Positions 48,352 to 60,880 of a DNA stretch of 64,000 nucleotides are shown here, in pieces. Position 1 is the first letter of the stretch. Each line of letters starts with the position of its first letter. The notes below the pieces were generated by a model. The model was given only the letters and a program-made list of their open reading frames with translations, searched no databases and was not told the DNA's origin. The translations under genes and the position numbers were made by a program. The DNA lies in the NCBI GenBank assembly GCA_959347315.1, contig OY365806.1, positions 21,354,900 to 21,418,899 of the forward strand, read 5' to 3'. The DNA comes from Bimastos eiseni (taxonomy: Eukaryota; Annelida; Clitellata; Crassiclitellata; Lumbricidae).

Positions 48352-50685
48352 CTACAGGAAGCTGGTCGTGAAATTATCAAACGCGCCAATGGTAACTGTC
48401 ACATCAAGGGTAGTAGTTTGCGTTGATGTATAATTTCCTCGCTTCTCAGAAGATGGCGGAACCAGTTGTATAATCAGAAGAAACTATGTAATCAGTAGAC
48501 CAGTAATCTATGAATAACCAATGACAACACAAGAAACTTAGATAATAAATGATAGTTTAGCTAGGAACCATTTATAGAAGAGTAATTTGTAGATTATTGA
48601 CAATGTTATGGCGACTTGCCAGTAGTACAACAAGATAAAGAGCGCTTTAGCGACTTATTAGACGTCAGTAAATTTAGTAGTGTCTGTAGACACACTTACA
48701 AGATGTGTTCAAAGTATGTCATGTTTAGCTACTATAGACCTAAGTAAGAGATACTGACGTGTCTGCTTCAGCAATTGTTATGTTAGATATTTTGAAAGTT
48801 TTTTTCTATTTTAGACCGCGGAAACAAAACAAAGTGCTATCTCATGATTTAGTTTTTATTTTGAAACTGAAATGTTGTTCTAACTCACCGTTAGAATTGT
48901 GTTTCGATCGATTACGAAAATTTTCAGGACACTAAAGCCAATTGGTTCTCCACTTAAGCGATTGAGAAACGTATTGATCTAAAACAGTTTTAAAAAAGTT
49001 ACATGATGTACAGTTGGATACGGAATATTTTAATGTGAGGAACGAGGTTGCATTGGATAGGTCAGCAACTTGATAGGCTATCTAAAGAGGTCTCAACGAT
49101 TATGCGATCACAGTATAATTGAATATTGAATCAGTATTAAATAATGTCAACAATCGTACATGTTTGGTTAAGCGCTTCATAGGACTCTAATGGAGAGAAT
49201 ACAAAGACGGGCCAACAATCGTATTGCAAAAATAAGTGTTTGCTAAGTATAGCACAGGAAATCTGTATCAATTACTTGTGAAAATAATTTAAACGAATCT
49301 TTGAAGAGTTTTGATTTGAATCTATCACAGTCTGAGCTCGACCGTCAAAATCAAAACACTTTATAATTGATTTCTTCGCTACAACATATTTTGAGGATCA
49401 TAATATGACGCATTAAGCATGATTGTACTGGGTTTGAATTTTTAAATTCTAAAAAAATGCAACTTTTGAGTACTGTTATAGTGAACGCTTCAATTGGCAT
49501 AGACTAACATTATCTAAATCTTCCAATCACCCTCAAAATATTTTATTTCTTCGACTATCATGTCTATTACACGGAACATTTTACCCATTCAAATTTCGTA
49601 AAAATAACGCTGAATTTATATATGGCCTATAAAAATGGGCTTACACTAATAAGGTTCACTTGCATTCAGTATGTAGACCTATACCTGTCCAGTTGATTCC
49701 GCACTAAGATGTTTCAAATCATAATCATGAATTCTTTTGTAGATCTTGTGTGCCTGCAGTCCTTGTGAGCCAATTCAGTCCCTTTTGGCAACACGTGAGC
49801 AGTAGAGAAAATGGAAGGTTTAAAAGGTGCTATCTTGGTTAATTTCTGCATGCGATTTATGCAATATTGCATTGACACTCATTTTCCAACTCCACCCTTG
49901 CCCATTTTCAAGGCTGATTTAGCACGAAACAACATAGAAATGATGATTGTTGTAACTGACTCAGAACCCTGATTTTTCCTGACAACCATATAGTACCATA
50001 CCTTAGAGCTCTTTACCTTGTCATGCATGACAAGGTAAAAAAAATCAGGGTTCTGAATGGAGCCAATGTGACATCCATTGCATTATTATAGCCTGAACAG
50101 AGGACATAGGCTGCGAACACAGCGTTGATGGTCACTAATATCCATGCCACACATGCATACAATATGACGTTTGCTCGGACGCAATTGTAACAGTTCGGAG
50201 TCAGTTTCTTTTAGCAGCCTCGAAGTAGAGTTAAAATTCTCCCAGAGCTGCCGGCTCGATAATAAGATGTTTGTACTAACGTATTCATGAGCGACCAAAC
50301 AACGACGATCAATTTCCAAATGAGATCATAGGACAGTTTATCATTTGGAGAAAAGATTGTGGCTAACCGGATTGCGTTAAGCTACATGGCCATCAAGACA
50401 GCAAATGCGTAGACATGGCTCTTACTGCTAAACTTCGGCAAAGACCATTTGCTGCGATTGCTGCCGCTGGTATCAATTTCTTTGCCTTTTAAAAGCAACA
50501 GTCCAAATATTCTCATTGAAGCAATGAGAGGTGAGAGCGTTTTCAATGCAGCTCCGAGAGAGCGGTGAGAGCGTTTTCAATGCAGCTTCATCAGCCGTAG
50601 ATCCCTCTGTGTCATTGCCGATTTCAGGCATAACAATAATGACATGACTTTTATTGATCTGATGACCAACTCTTGACCTCTTCAT
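48352..50685 (-). pseudogene. GRL pseudogene D: gustatory-receptor-like, multiply broken
   Basis: Remnant exons are 50685 to about 50055 (exon 1, truncated), 49753-49685, 48978-48889 and 48507-48352. The start MKRSRVGHQINKSHV is intact. Exon 1 then suffers a ~35-bp tandem duplication (about 50528-50588), TAG in place of the conserved Trp of MAMWLN (50382-50384), and TAA at 50211-50213. It also loses everything after NAMDVTLAP, which would encode TM4-TM6 and the loop before TM5. Exons 2 and 3 are well preserved (INTFLNRLSGEPIGFSV) with good splice sites. In exon 4 the Tyr of the TYFLLI signature is replaced by TAG (48484-48486). The retained exon layout shows that D was once a normal member of the tandem array. 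Confidence 0.9.
50012..50039. repeat. 28-bp perfect palindrome at the truncation point of pseudogene D
   Basis: TTTACCTTGTCATG is followed directly by its exact complement. Outside it, CAGAACCCTGATTTTT (49971) and AAAAATCAGGGTTCTG (50040) form a wider inverted repeat. The wider inverted repeat ends within a few bases of where exon 1 similarity stops. Confidence 0.85.
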
Positions 50686-52265
50686 TCTGTTGCAGATAAG
50701 ATACCCACTCGTCTGAGAAACAGATATATGCCTTTCCTATAAATACTGTTAATAATGATATATTGTACATGTATCAGCGCATAGCTCAGATGGTTTTCTA
50801 CTTAACGGTAATTCAAACGTTCGAACAACTGCTCATCAGAACACATGAAGACTTATCCCGAACACCCGTTTCCGTATGCATACCTGTCAATACTTGAAAT
50901 GGTTCCACTGTGTTTCTCATGACTTGCAGATTTATTAGTTAATGCAATTTATCATCCAATCAGGACCCTATAAGATATAGAATCAGTAACATTTTGCAAG
51001 TCATCGTTATTTGGAATGGCTATGGACTGTAGCACGTAATTAAGGATTTTACCGGACCTACAATTAGTATTCACATCAGTAGCTTAAGGTTTAAGTGGGC
51101 AGAGTAAATAGCGATGGAACATAGACTCCATAAGAGCGCTTACTAGTAAATGAATCAGATTTTGAATTTGAATATGCTTATATGTTCACTACATGTATGT
51201 ATACGTTACTCTTCGTACACGATATACATTGATCTACCCATATTATCTCAGCGTGGTTTTACGATTTGGATGCAATGAGTCAGCCAGTTTTAAATGACCC
51301 GGCTCTCTTGTATCATGTTGTGTTTGTTAGCGGATGATATGACAGCACTAAAACGTTGGTTGAACATCAATAATCAGTCATAAAGTCAGGTCCGACCGCG
51401 TGTGTTAACATCTGAGCCACTGCGCACGAACTTTATTGATTGACTACGGCAGTGATTGATTTATAAACAATGATTTGCGGAGTTCGCTGCTGTGAAGCTA
51501 TAAATTATAAGGGTCCACAGAGTTTGAGAGCATGTTTAAAGCAGCAATGAATTTGTGCGCTAGTAATCACAAGAGAAGTTCAATTGCAGTTTCAAGTAAC
51601 GCCAGCAATGCAAATAAATGTCTCTATTGAAATGATGAATGAATTAAGTATAAATAAATCAACGGAATAGCAGTTGAATAATATTATGTTCAGTTCCTTT
51701 CATCATCACCGATAACCACCGTAGGCCTATAACATTGAGCTGTCTCCTCAGCTTGACCTCGCTGGATCATGTGATGGCACCCAAACAGACCAAACAGCCT
51801 GACTTTTACGGATTATATTTCATGCAGATCTGGTTTTGCAACTAGACGTTTTTGTAGCGCTGATATTTTCGGATATTTACATTTCATCAAGCGAATGTCA
51901 GGGTATAATTCCTACCTTTTATGCTATTCAGGTGTGTAACAAGGTTTCTAAAATGGGGGGGGGGGGGCATAAATCTGATTATATTGGGGCAAAAATATTT
52001 TTGGGCCCCCACTTTTTGAACCCCTTCCCAGAAACGTAGAAAAATTGGGGTCACAAATTGTCTCAACAAAAGTCATCTTATCATAATAATCTATCAAAAT
52101 AAAAGATGCATGATGCTTTTAAAGTATACACTATATGCTATAGTAATATTTTGAACAATATACAGCAACGCTTCATGAAAATTATTATTTTCCACCACTA
52201 TGACGCTTGTAACAGGGCATGGGCTGGATGCCAAGTTAATTTCGATTTTAACTTGCTACAAGACT
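50686..52265. other. 5' flank of pseudogene D and intergenic DNA
   Basis: Parts of 51340-51550 resemble the 5' flanks of genes C and E (AAAACGTTGG and GTTCGCTGCTGTG stretches). There is a G-run at 51955-51968. No other gene is seen. Confidence 0.4.
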
Positions 52266-52740
52266 TACAGAGATTGTACCAGTGATCAGTAGACTGGAAG
52301 ATGCTGTTCAACAGAAAAAGTGTTATATTATGCTCATGGGAAAGAGAAATGAAAAATTTCAGTACGCAGTAGGATGGTCGAACATAAGAGACTCAGAGGA
52401 AGAAAGATACCTAAGAGTGATCATACACAAGAGTGCAAAGCCATCAAGGCACAATGTTCAGAGGCAACAAAACAGTCAACAAGGTGTTAGGAATGATTAA
52501 AAGAGCAACAGTCAGTAAATAATTCTCGAGTTACATACAACACTGGTCAGACCAAACCTTGATTACTGTGTACAAGCGTGAAATCCATACTTGAAACAAA
52601 ATATCGAGAAATTTGATTAAAAACAGAGGAGATCGACAAAACTATGATGACAGGATTGAGAAGGGTTGAGAAGAGTTTGCCCTCCATCCTCACGGACAAT
52701 ACTGGGTAATAAAGTTGAAAGAGAGGAGCCTTAAAATAAA
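52266..52740 (+). mobile_element. Degenerate LINE reverse-transcriptase fragment
   Basis: The frame 52282-52500 reads CYIMLMGKRNEKFQYAVG, then EEERYLRVIIHKSAKPS. This matches the LG(V)..I...LKPS region after the LINE catalytic motifs. Broken pieces follow: VRPNLDYCVQAW near 52550 and LMMTGLRRVEKSLP near 52650, which correspond to the YCVQAWSP and MIPGLR motifs. Several frameshifts and stops are present. Confidence 0.75.
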
Positions 52741-53511
52741 ATTTTACTCAAAACTATAGACCTCTGCACATTGGGCAATGCGCATCTCCTCGTCCAGTCG
52801 TCTCCTCTGTCCAATGCCAGTTCTTTCTTGGTCTCGTTCCACGACATCTCAGGTGACAGGTCGTCTTTTATGGTCTCCGGAAAGTTATGAAAGACAAAAC
52901 AATAATGTAAAATTTCGTATAGTTAAGAAAGGGAGTGAAAATAATTTTAGACAACAGGGAGAAAAAGACATAGAGTAGGATATATTGAAAAAGAGCAAAC
53001 AGTAACATTATTACTTAACCAAGCTGTAATATGCCAACATAACATTTTTATGGCAAAGCACAGGGATATGTTGTCAAAAGCTTTTGTCAGAAATCTGGTT
53101 CCATTAACCCACAACAGAGGGGCATGGCAGCCAGACCTAAGACAAAATCTTGTGCACAAGAAGGAGAGAAAATAAGGTCAGCAGATCAAAGATGAGAAAA
53201 AAATTGAGCTATAGCTATAAGCAAACTTAAGACAAGACGAAGAGAAATTACATAGAGACAGGCAGACAAGACAGAGAAACCCTGTTCACCTCATTATCTT
53301 AATAGACATTCCGCTCCCTAACTAGCATCTTCCAAACTGGCTGACGAATAACAAAACAAGCACTATTGTCTTTTGAAAATGACAGTTTTTCATGGTTTCA
53401 TACAGCACAGAGTGAAAGTAAAATGTAGTTTACGCACTGAACCATCTTTCAATTAAATTTTAATTAAAACTTAATTAGGTTAACAATACGATTATCTATA
53501 GCTTAGTAATA

Positions 53512-54090
53512 TCAGCTTGATATGCATGTAACACTCGATATAGTATAATAATAATGGTTGACTTTGTAAGCGATACCAAGGTTCAGGTCAAACCTTGATT
53601 GGCATAAAGACAAGACTGCCTGGAATAATTCCTGATTTTGGCCGTGTTGTGAACGTTTAGTAGTACTCGGCTGTGTCAGCGTGGAAGCAATCTGCTCTTC
53701 CTGGAGGCCATGAGTAATGAGTGAGGTATTGCGACTGCGAACCTCAAAATCCTCCAGTCTCTTATTAAGAGACTTGTTCGCTTCTTCGAGAGCAGATATT
53801 TGCCCCATTGTGCTGTCTTTGAAGGCGGCAAGATGGTCAGCTATTTTCGTCTCAATGAAATTCTCAAAGGTTGACTTAAGTCGACGATATATAAGTTGGG
53901 CGACGATGTTTTGAATCAATGGTGTGAGGAATGGTGTCGAGGGTATCATCAGCTTGGCCACGAGAGAGTCAACGACTCGTTGATCTTGAAATGCCTCGAT
54001 CAGATCATCGGGTTTTAATGCCTTCTTTGCCATTATAACCTTTGAGACAGTAATCGAGAATCCGAAATGAACAAGACCAATAGTCTTCAT
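53512..54090 (-). mobile_element. LINE ORF1-like fragment
   Basis: An open frame of up to 192 residues starts at ATG 54090 or, more likely, at 54033 (MAKKALKPDDLIEAF). It carries a coiled-coil-like stretch (ISALEEANKSLNKRLEDFEV) running into RSRNTSLITHGLQEE. That resembles the RRNNL.IHG.PE segment of LINE ORF1 proteins. The C-terminal end after SRFDLNLG is lost. The ~350 bases upstream on the minus strand may be the element's leader. No reverse transcriptase follows, so it is a partial copy. Confidence 0.6.
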
Positions 54091-54829
54091 TGTACACCGC
54101 TTCGTATATCCCGGCTATTAAGTCCAAAATAAACAAGAGCACGCCTCCTTGTATAGTACATGGTCGTTTCGCATACGGAGACGGCAGGGAGTGTCAACGC
54201 TTTTACAAAGTTGCAATGTTTTAACCACCAAACTCACCACGCAACAGCAAAGTAGTAGAGTCAGTGTATCCCGGCTTAATTGTCTCAGTTTTGGTGATAA
54301 GAACTAACTAAAGTAGACTTTTTTCTCTATTAAACATTACGTTTCTTCTCAGCTCGAAACAAGAACGCTGGATTCGATCTGCTGCCATCACGTGACCCAA
54401 GTACAGCCTAGCGATATTGTCTGAGAAACGGGGTTGCAGCGGGAGAAAAGACGATCATCAGATCATAACCACGCTCCCGAACCAATAAGGCATGAGGCCA
54501 CTGGCGAGATACTTTTCACTACGAGATTACTACTTCCAGTTTAAGTGACGAAATACATAATAGCCTACATTGAGTCAAACATTATATAAAAGTACATGTA
54601 GCAAAACATGATTTAATCAGTCGCAGAATTTTGAAAATTATGCAAAATGCGAAACAAGGCTTTAAACTCACGACACACACCTATTCTACGACTGCATAAA
54701 CCGATAAACCAGTCAAAAAAATGATAAAGCTGAACCACTAGAATAACCACAATTACATAGTAGTGATAGGAAATATAATACGACTTCTTTGACATTTTTT
54801 CTTGAAATGAGGGAAATCCATCCATAATG

Positions 54830-57800
54830 TTACAAGCAGCTGGTTGTAAAATAATCGACACCGTCACTGGTTAGTGTTACACCCAGGGTGGCATTCTGCG
54901 TTGATGTCTGGTCTCCTTGTATGTCAGACGACGGTGGAACCAGTTGAACAATCAGAAGGAAGTACGTAATCAACATACCAGTAATCTACGAGTAAACAAA
55001 ACAGGGAATTTAGGTCATCATTGAAAGGTCGAAGAACGATATTATTGACGAACGCTGCGTCATGAAAAAGCGGTAGTCAACAAATACAGAAAATGGAGGC
55101 ATAGAAACTACAGCGTTGGGATGGCCGACAACTGGAAAGATTGGAAGGCGACAGATTGGATGGATTAGAGTGGAAAGTGGAAGCGTTCTCGGATCTTTGA
55201 AGAGTGGAGTGATTTCAGGACTGTAGTGATGTGATGACAACTAAGACTAGCGATTTTAAGATAAGTTGCAGACTATAGATTTGAATGGATTCGATGTTCA
55301 GGATGAACGAATTACAGGTATAAAACTTTGAGTGAACCATAGAATTAGCAATATTGGATGCAGTTTTGAAGTCAACAATTGATCTAGTATAGCGGCCGTT
55401 AGGCCTACCAACATGCAAAAAAGTGCGCATATACATGTAGTTTGGAGATATTATGATCAGGGAGAGAGAAAAATGCAACTCAGATGTAACACTAAGAGTG
55501 CTCACAAGGGAGTAGGCTTAAGTCAATGAGAGCGGCGCTTAGAGGAAATAATTTGATGGGGTGAGGAGTGGCTTATAAGAAGGAGATACGATGACGTCGC
55601 TAAGAAGTCTTTGCAACTACACGTAACGTTCTACCTCAACAGTTAGCTGTATTCATAAACTGAGATTTCGATTGTTCAGTCTTACCGTCAGAATTGTGTT
55701 TCGATCGATTACAAATATTTTGAGGACGCTGAAACCAATCGGTTCTGCGCACAAGCGATTGAGAAATGTATTGATCTGAAATGATAGAAACAAAATGCAG
55801 AAATGTTTCGTTTTGTTCTGTACAAGTATCATGCACCAGATACGCGTAATTATTTTATGCTGCGTATCCGTGCATCTGTTGACTGTAACATTTCAAAACG
55901 CATGCTTTGAAGTCTTTAAAGTAAATGATCAATTCATTGAAACAGGTAAATCAGTTGGCCCTAATCTGTTCGCACGTTTCTAAACGGATGTTTACTCTAA
56001 AATGTAAATACTATGTAGCCTATATGTGTATACAGCAGATCAATAAATACAGTTTAAAGAAACAAGCGCTATTCGTGGCACTTTAGGCAACGTTTTTTAT
56101 GTTAACCATCTTCGCAGCTGAAGACAATTCCTTTCAAATTCTATGTCCAATTTGCCAGGTTCGAAACCCACATCTTTTGCATGGCATATGCAAATATGAT
56201 TTGATAAATTATTTACGTGTTGGCCGATCGGTAAAATCGAATATCTTCTTGGCATCGCCCATATTTTTATCTTTACAAGTCTAGTTTTGTACGCTCGTTT
56301 ATTGAACGATACCGTAATTCAACGTTTCCCAAACTATGGGTCATGACCCAAAAGTGGGTCGCAGCGTCTCGTCAGGTGGGTCGCTATGCTTCAGGTTTAT
56401 TTAGAAATAGTTCCATTAAATTCAGAAAAACAAACTGAAACTGTTCTCTTGGCCTTCTTTGTTGACTATAGCGTAGTGCCTACTCCAATGAGTAGAGTCT
56501 AGTCAAGTCTCTTCATTTTTATCGAGTATATTCAATGCCTGCATCCAAATTGACATTGAAATGCTGACTAAATTTTAACACAATCTTGCTCGACTTTGTG
56601 AGGTTGGTATCGCGGGCATTCAATCATTTCGGAAGTGGGTTCCACGACCAACACGTTTGGGAAACACTGCCGTAATTCACTTGGTGATCGTGAATGGATT
56701 AGGCCTACTTGTTTTAAGTTTCAGTTATATTTTGTTAAATTCAACTCATTGACGCAGAGGTACATGTAGATTCGGTTGAAGGCCGTTCCAAATGTTTGAT
56801 CCCAATCCGAAAAAATCTGAAATTGTAGGGAGGAAGTGCATTAAGGAATGCGGAATGTAGGCCTAGTATATAATTATCGACTGCCACTGCGAACTATATG
56901 CACCTTAATTTGAGCCTCTAATTATCCCTCAAGATTGTCAAGACTGGTTGTACTTCAGAAAAGAGCACTACGCTTGGTAAATGCCTCTGGCTATTCTCTC
57001 TCAACCGACCTCATGTTTAAACAAACTAAGATTCTCAAAGTCAACCAAATAGTGACCTTTCAAACTGCCGAGCCAATGTTTAAACATTATAATTATCTGC
57101 TTCCGTCTATTTTCTCCGATTACTTTACCCGCTTATCGCAAATTAATCCTTGTGCTCTTCGAGCCTCCAACACCAATACCTAAAGGCCTACTTTTGCCCG
57201 CACAAACACTAGAAAATTTTCCATTAAATACATCGGACCAACAATCTGGAATAATCTGCCAAAAGCATTCTGTACATGTGTACATTCAAACAGAGTCTAA
57301 GCACTTATCTGATTGACCATTGCTAAATAATAGCGTTTAGCACCTCGCATTTAATGTACATCTTTCTTTTTTTCTCTCTCCTATTGTCTACTTAGTTAAC
57401 TAGTTAAGTCCTACGGCTAATTATTTTATGTTATTATCCTAAACCAGCCGTCTGTACATGTCATAATTAAATGGGTACCCCGATTAGCGGGATAATTTGT
57501 CCCTTTAGGGTTTTCTGTTCCCTTGTTCCCAATACAATTGTGACTATGTTTATGTTTTTTTCTGATTTATCTTGTAATGTTTTTGGGACCAATAAACAAT
57601 ATGGTTATGGTTATGGTTATGGTTATATGGGTGCAATACCGAGAAGGCTGCGAAAAACAAAGACATATCCCGAAATTTATAATTTCGGATATTTTGAGTC
57701 AGTGTAGGACGTCACGCGTTTTGTCAGATACATGATATAGCGCTCTTTAAATTCTCCTAAACTGTTCAAAGCCATAAAATTTTAATATTCTACAGAAGAC

Positions 57801-60005
57801 AAATATTCCAACACAAAATAAGGTTTACATTAAAATTACTATACCTGTCCAATTGTTTCCGAACTCAAATTTCTCAAATCAATATCATGAATTCTCTCGT
57901 GGATTTTATGAGCCTGGGGAAGCACAAAAATATTCAGATTTTAAACAATTGACAACGAGCAAAAAAACAAAGAGAACGAACAGCGGGAAGGTGAGATCTG
58001 AATGGCATTGTACCAGATTGTTACCATATAATTTGAAGGACCTCTGAGGTCGTATACATGTGGGTTGCATTATGCCTAAGGGTGGTACTGATGACGCAGC
58101 AGCGATTGCGAATATTAAGAGCCATCATATGACCATCTCCGATAACATAATATATGATCAATGTGACATTGTTAGCAGCATTTCATTACGTCTGGATGGA
58201 ATAAAGTTGCTATATCTTCAAAATTGTCAAGACACTCGACAAATTGCTATTAAATTTGCTGCAGACATCTGAATATGTGCTCAGGGAAACAAACAGACAG
58301 CCCCCAGTACTCAACTAACTGAATTAAATATGTCTGCTGTAAACTTGACTCACTGATCTCTGTAAGTCAAAATGACTTACAGCGCCATTCAACTGAACTA
58401 GAAGAGCTTATATAATCAAGATAACGCACCTGGAGTATGCCTACTTGCGTGCAATTTAAGTTGATATTGAAACATTGATCTTGCTAATACGAAGCCAGCA
58501 GGCACAGTCATCTTTAAACTGCACAGACGAGAGTGTATTAAAAGTGACTGGAAAATTAGTCCAGCCTATCGTTAAAGAATTAATCAAAATAAGTCTGGTT
58601 AATAAAGAATTAGATCAATTGTTCTGCTCCTACTTCTATCTATTGTTAGGGCATCACTGTATGCGCACTTATATTTTCCTATATCAAATCGTAGAGACTG
58701 ACATTGTTTAACGATTGCAGCTTCTTTATGAATAGTAATCAATGATTGCGGGGTCTGTTACAATAACATAACAGGAAGTCGATGTTCAACTAACGAAAAA
58801 AATTATTTTAAGATGAGGCTTTCTATTAAATTAATGTGTTATTACAATTCTAAATGGGTGGTGAGCATGACTGAGCATGACAATGGATTTTTATGCAGTG
58901 TCAATCTGTACTAACTACATGTATGTAAAGTAATTAATCAACTTACCGCATTATTCACAATTATTCCGCCGAAAGAAACCATCAAAAGTCCAGACACGGT
59001 CCACGAGAACCAGAATATTGTAAGAAAGAGAAATATCGGATCAATTCTGAGCAATGGATTCCAAATGAGGCTGTAAAGATTCGCAATCACAAGAAATATA
59101 AAGCCGCTGACGTAAGTGGCGTTGCTGAGACAGATGAAGTTATCTGCCTTTGAAACAAGACGGCTTAGAATCTGATGTCGTTGTCGCAGATCTTCAAAAC
59201 TGTCTTTAAGGGAATCAGGATTCTTGATGGATTCACGGAATTTGCGGTTGCAAATGGTGAACTGGTGGGAAAACATTGTCGCAACGAAAAGGTTAAAGGT
59301 CATGGGAAAGGCAATTGCTCCCACGACGTATAAATGAATTAACATATATAGGGCTTTCATGAAACGTACAGCAGTGTAGCCAGGAAACACTAGGCTTCTG
59401 ATTGGAGCCAATGTGATATCCATTGCATTTTCTCTGCTGGAAAAGAGAATATAAGCGACGAACAAAACGTTAACAGCCACGCAAATCCATGCCATAATTG
59501 CAAACGATAATGCGATCATCCGAACACGTTTGTTATTGTCAAGAGTAAATTTAAGCTCAAAGTGTCGAATCAGTTTCAACATTCTTCCACTGCTACAGGA
59601 GTGATAATACGAAGTTTGTGCTAAGGTATTCATGAGCGTCCAAACGACGAAACTTACATTCCATAGGAGGTCAGAGGCCAGTTTATCGCTAGGAGCAAAT
59701 GTTGTGGCAAACCGGATAACGTTAAGCCACATGGCCACCAATACAGCAAATGCGTAAGCATGACTTGGACTGCAAAACTTTGGCAGAGACCATTTGCAGC
59801 GACTGTTGTTGCTTGCATCATCTTCATTTACCTTCAAGAAGAATAATCCAAAGATTCTCATTGAAATAATGAGAGGTGAGAGGGTTGTCAGCATTCGAGT
59901 TTCATCAACCGATGGTCCACGAGTCTCATCGCCGATGCGTGTTTCTGGCATAACAATAGTAACGTGATTCTTACTTTCCTGGTGATCGACTTTTGATCTC
60001 TTCAT
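54830..60005 (-). CDS. GRL gene E: gustatory-receptor-like 7TM protein
   Basis: Coding exons are 60005-58947, 57913-57845, 55775-55686 and 54985-54830, giving 457 residues with phase-0 introns (donors GTAAGT, GTATAG, GTAAGA; acceptors AG). The start is MKRSKVDHQESKNHV. Layout and motifs are those of gene C, its duplicate: MRIFGLFF before TM1, the loop CNRKFRESIKN to LSRLVSKADNF before TM5, exon 3 INTFLNRLCAEPIGFSV, and exon 4 ITYFLLIVQLVPP. Differences from C are concentrated in the segments after TM2 and around TM3-TM4 (for example ALSFAIMAWICVAVNVLFVA), perhaps outer-face or ligand-contact variation. Intron 2 carries a hAT-type MITE and a LINE fragment that are absent from gene C. No coding defect is seen. 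Confidence 0.88.
56312..56677. mobile_element. hAT-type MITE with perfect 8-bp target duplication (element 56320-56669)
   Basis: The ends are CAACGTTTCCCAAAC and, inverted, CAGTGTTTCCCAAAC, the classic hAT (Charlie/Zaphod-like) terminal sequence. CCGTAATT flanks both sides (56312-56319 and 56670-56677). The subterminal GGGTCATGACCCAAAAGTGG stretch is also typical of this group. At 350 bp it has no coding capacity. It lies in intron 2 of GRL gene E. Confidence 0.9.
56900..57628 (+). mobile_element. LINE 3' fragment ending in a (TATGGT)n tail
   Basis: Frame 56935-57183 reads LVVLQKRALRLVNASGYSLS, ILKVNQIVTFQT and HYNYLLPSIFSDYF. KYIGPTIWNNLPK follows in another frame, the usual L2/CR1-type reverse-transcriptase end. 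The 3' non-coding part contains ACCCCGATTAGCGGG and closes with TATGGTTATGGTTATGG at 57601-57625. It is inserted in intron 2 of GRL gene E in the opposite orientation. Confidence 0.8.
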
Positions 60006-60715
60006 TCTGTTGAGTAAATATGATGTTAGCAGTCATCGAAAACAGGTTGTGATCGTCTGCTAAGGTTATATATGTTATGCTCATGAATGAAAAACGCGTT
60101 ATTTCTATTGGATTCTTATCCAGCAGAGATGTTTTACGCAGTGCTAATCCAACTGTATACATGTATGTGGCAACGATGCATTAGATTTTGAATGGACCGT
60201 CAGCAATCATTATTCTATAGGGTTGACTCGCACTCTCGTTTCTACGTTTCAATCCTGGAAAACTGCGCTAATTGATCAGCATTTTGATGAATTTCAGACT
60301 TGTTCATTTATAGACAATGCAGCAATGATTCTATAGGCCTACACGAAGTCAATACCTTTTTAAGGTCACTGCTTATTGTCATGTCTATTGGCAGCCTTAG
60401 CGAAATTATTGATTTTGCCGATGTAGTCGGCAATTTACTTCAATGGTTCGTAAACGTTTATTATGGACAAAGTAAATTATTTTTAACTAAATTGTAAGCG
60501 TTATGTCACTTTCTATAGGTGATGCGTCGGCAAGTTTTGCAGATCAACGTCAATGACTGCCTGAGGTGCTGTCGCTAAAACGTTGGCTTTTCGTCAATAG
60601 TGAGTCAACAGTAATCAGATCAACAGTCAAGAGTCAACAGACCCGTGCATGTCTGTTCCACGTGACCTCGGCGCATTCAGTTCCGTAGTGAGACTTTTGT
60701 AGTCATCTATTCGGA

Positions 60716-60880
60716 ATGACGATGACGATGATTAATGAGGACGACGATAATGACAATGAAGATGACGGTATTGATGATGATGATGACGATGATGATGATG
60801 ATGGTGGTGGTGGTGGTCGTCGTCGTGGTGGTGGTGGCGGTGGTAATGATGACGATGACGATGACAAAAATGATGATAAA
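60716..60880. repeat. Imperfect (GAT/GAC/GGT)n tract
   Basis: GAT-rich then GGTGGTGGT and GATGACGATGAC units. Open frames give poly-Asp/Gly or poly-Ser/Pro artefacts. Confidence 0.93.

Larger units (their letters stand above)
54498..60715. repeat. Segmental duplication, copy containing GRL gene E
   Basis: This copy is collinear with 34959-44115. It starts at CCACTGGCGAGATAC and ends at GTAGTCATCTATTC just before a GAT repeat. The last ~90 bp of the 5' flank (60625-60713) are nearly identical to 44018-44106 in the other copy. Confidence 0.8.
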
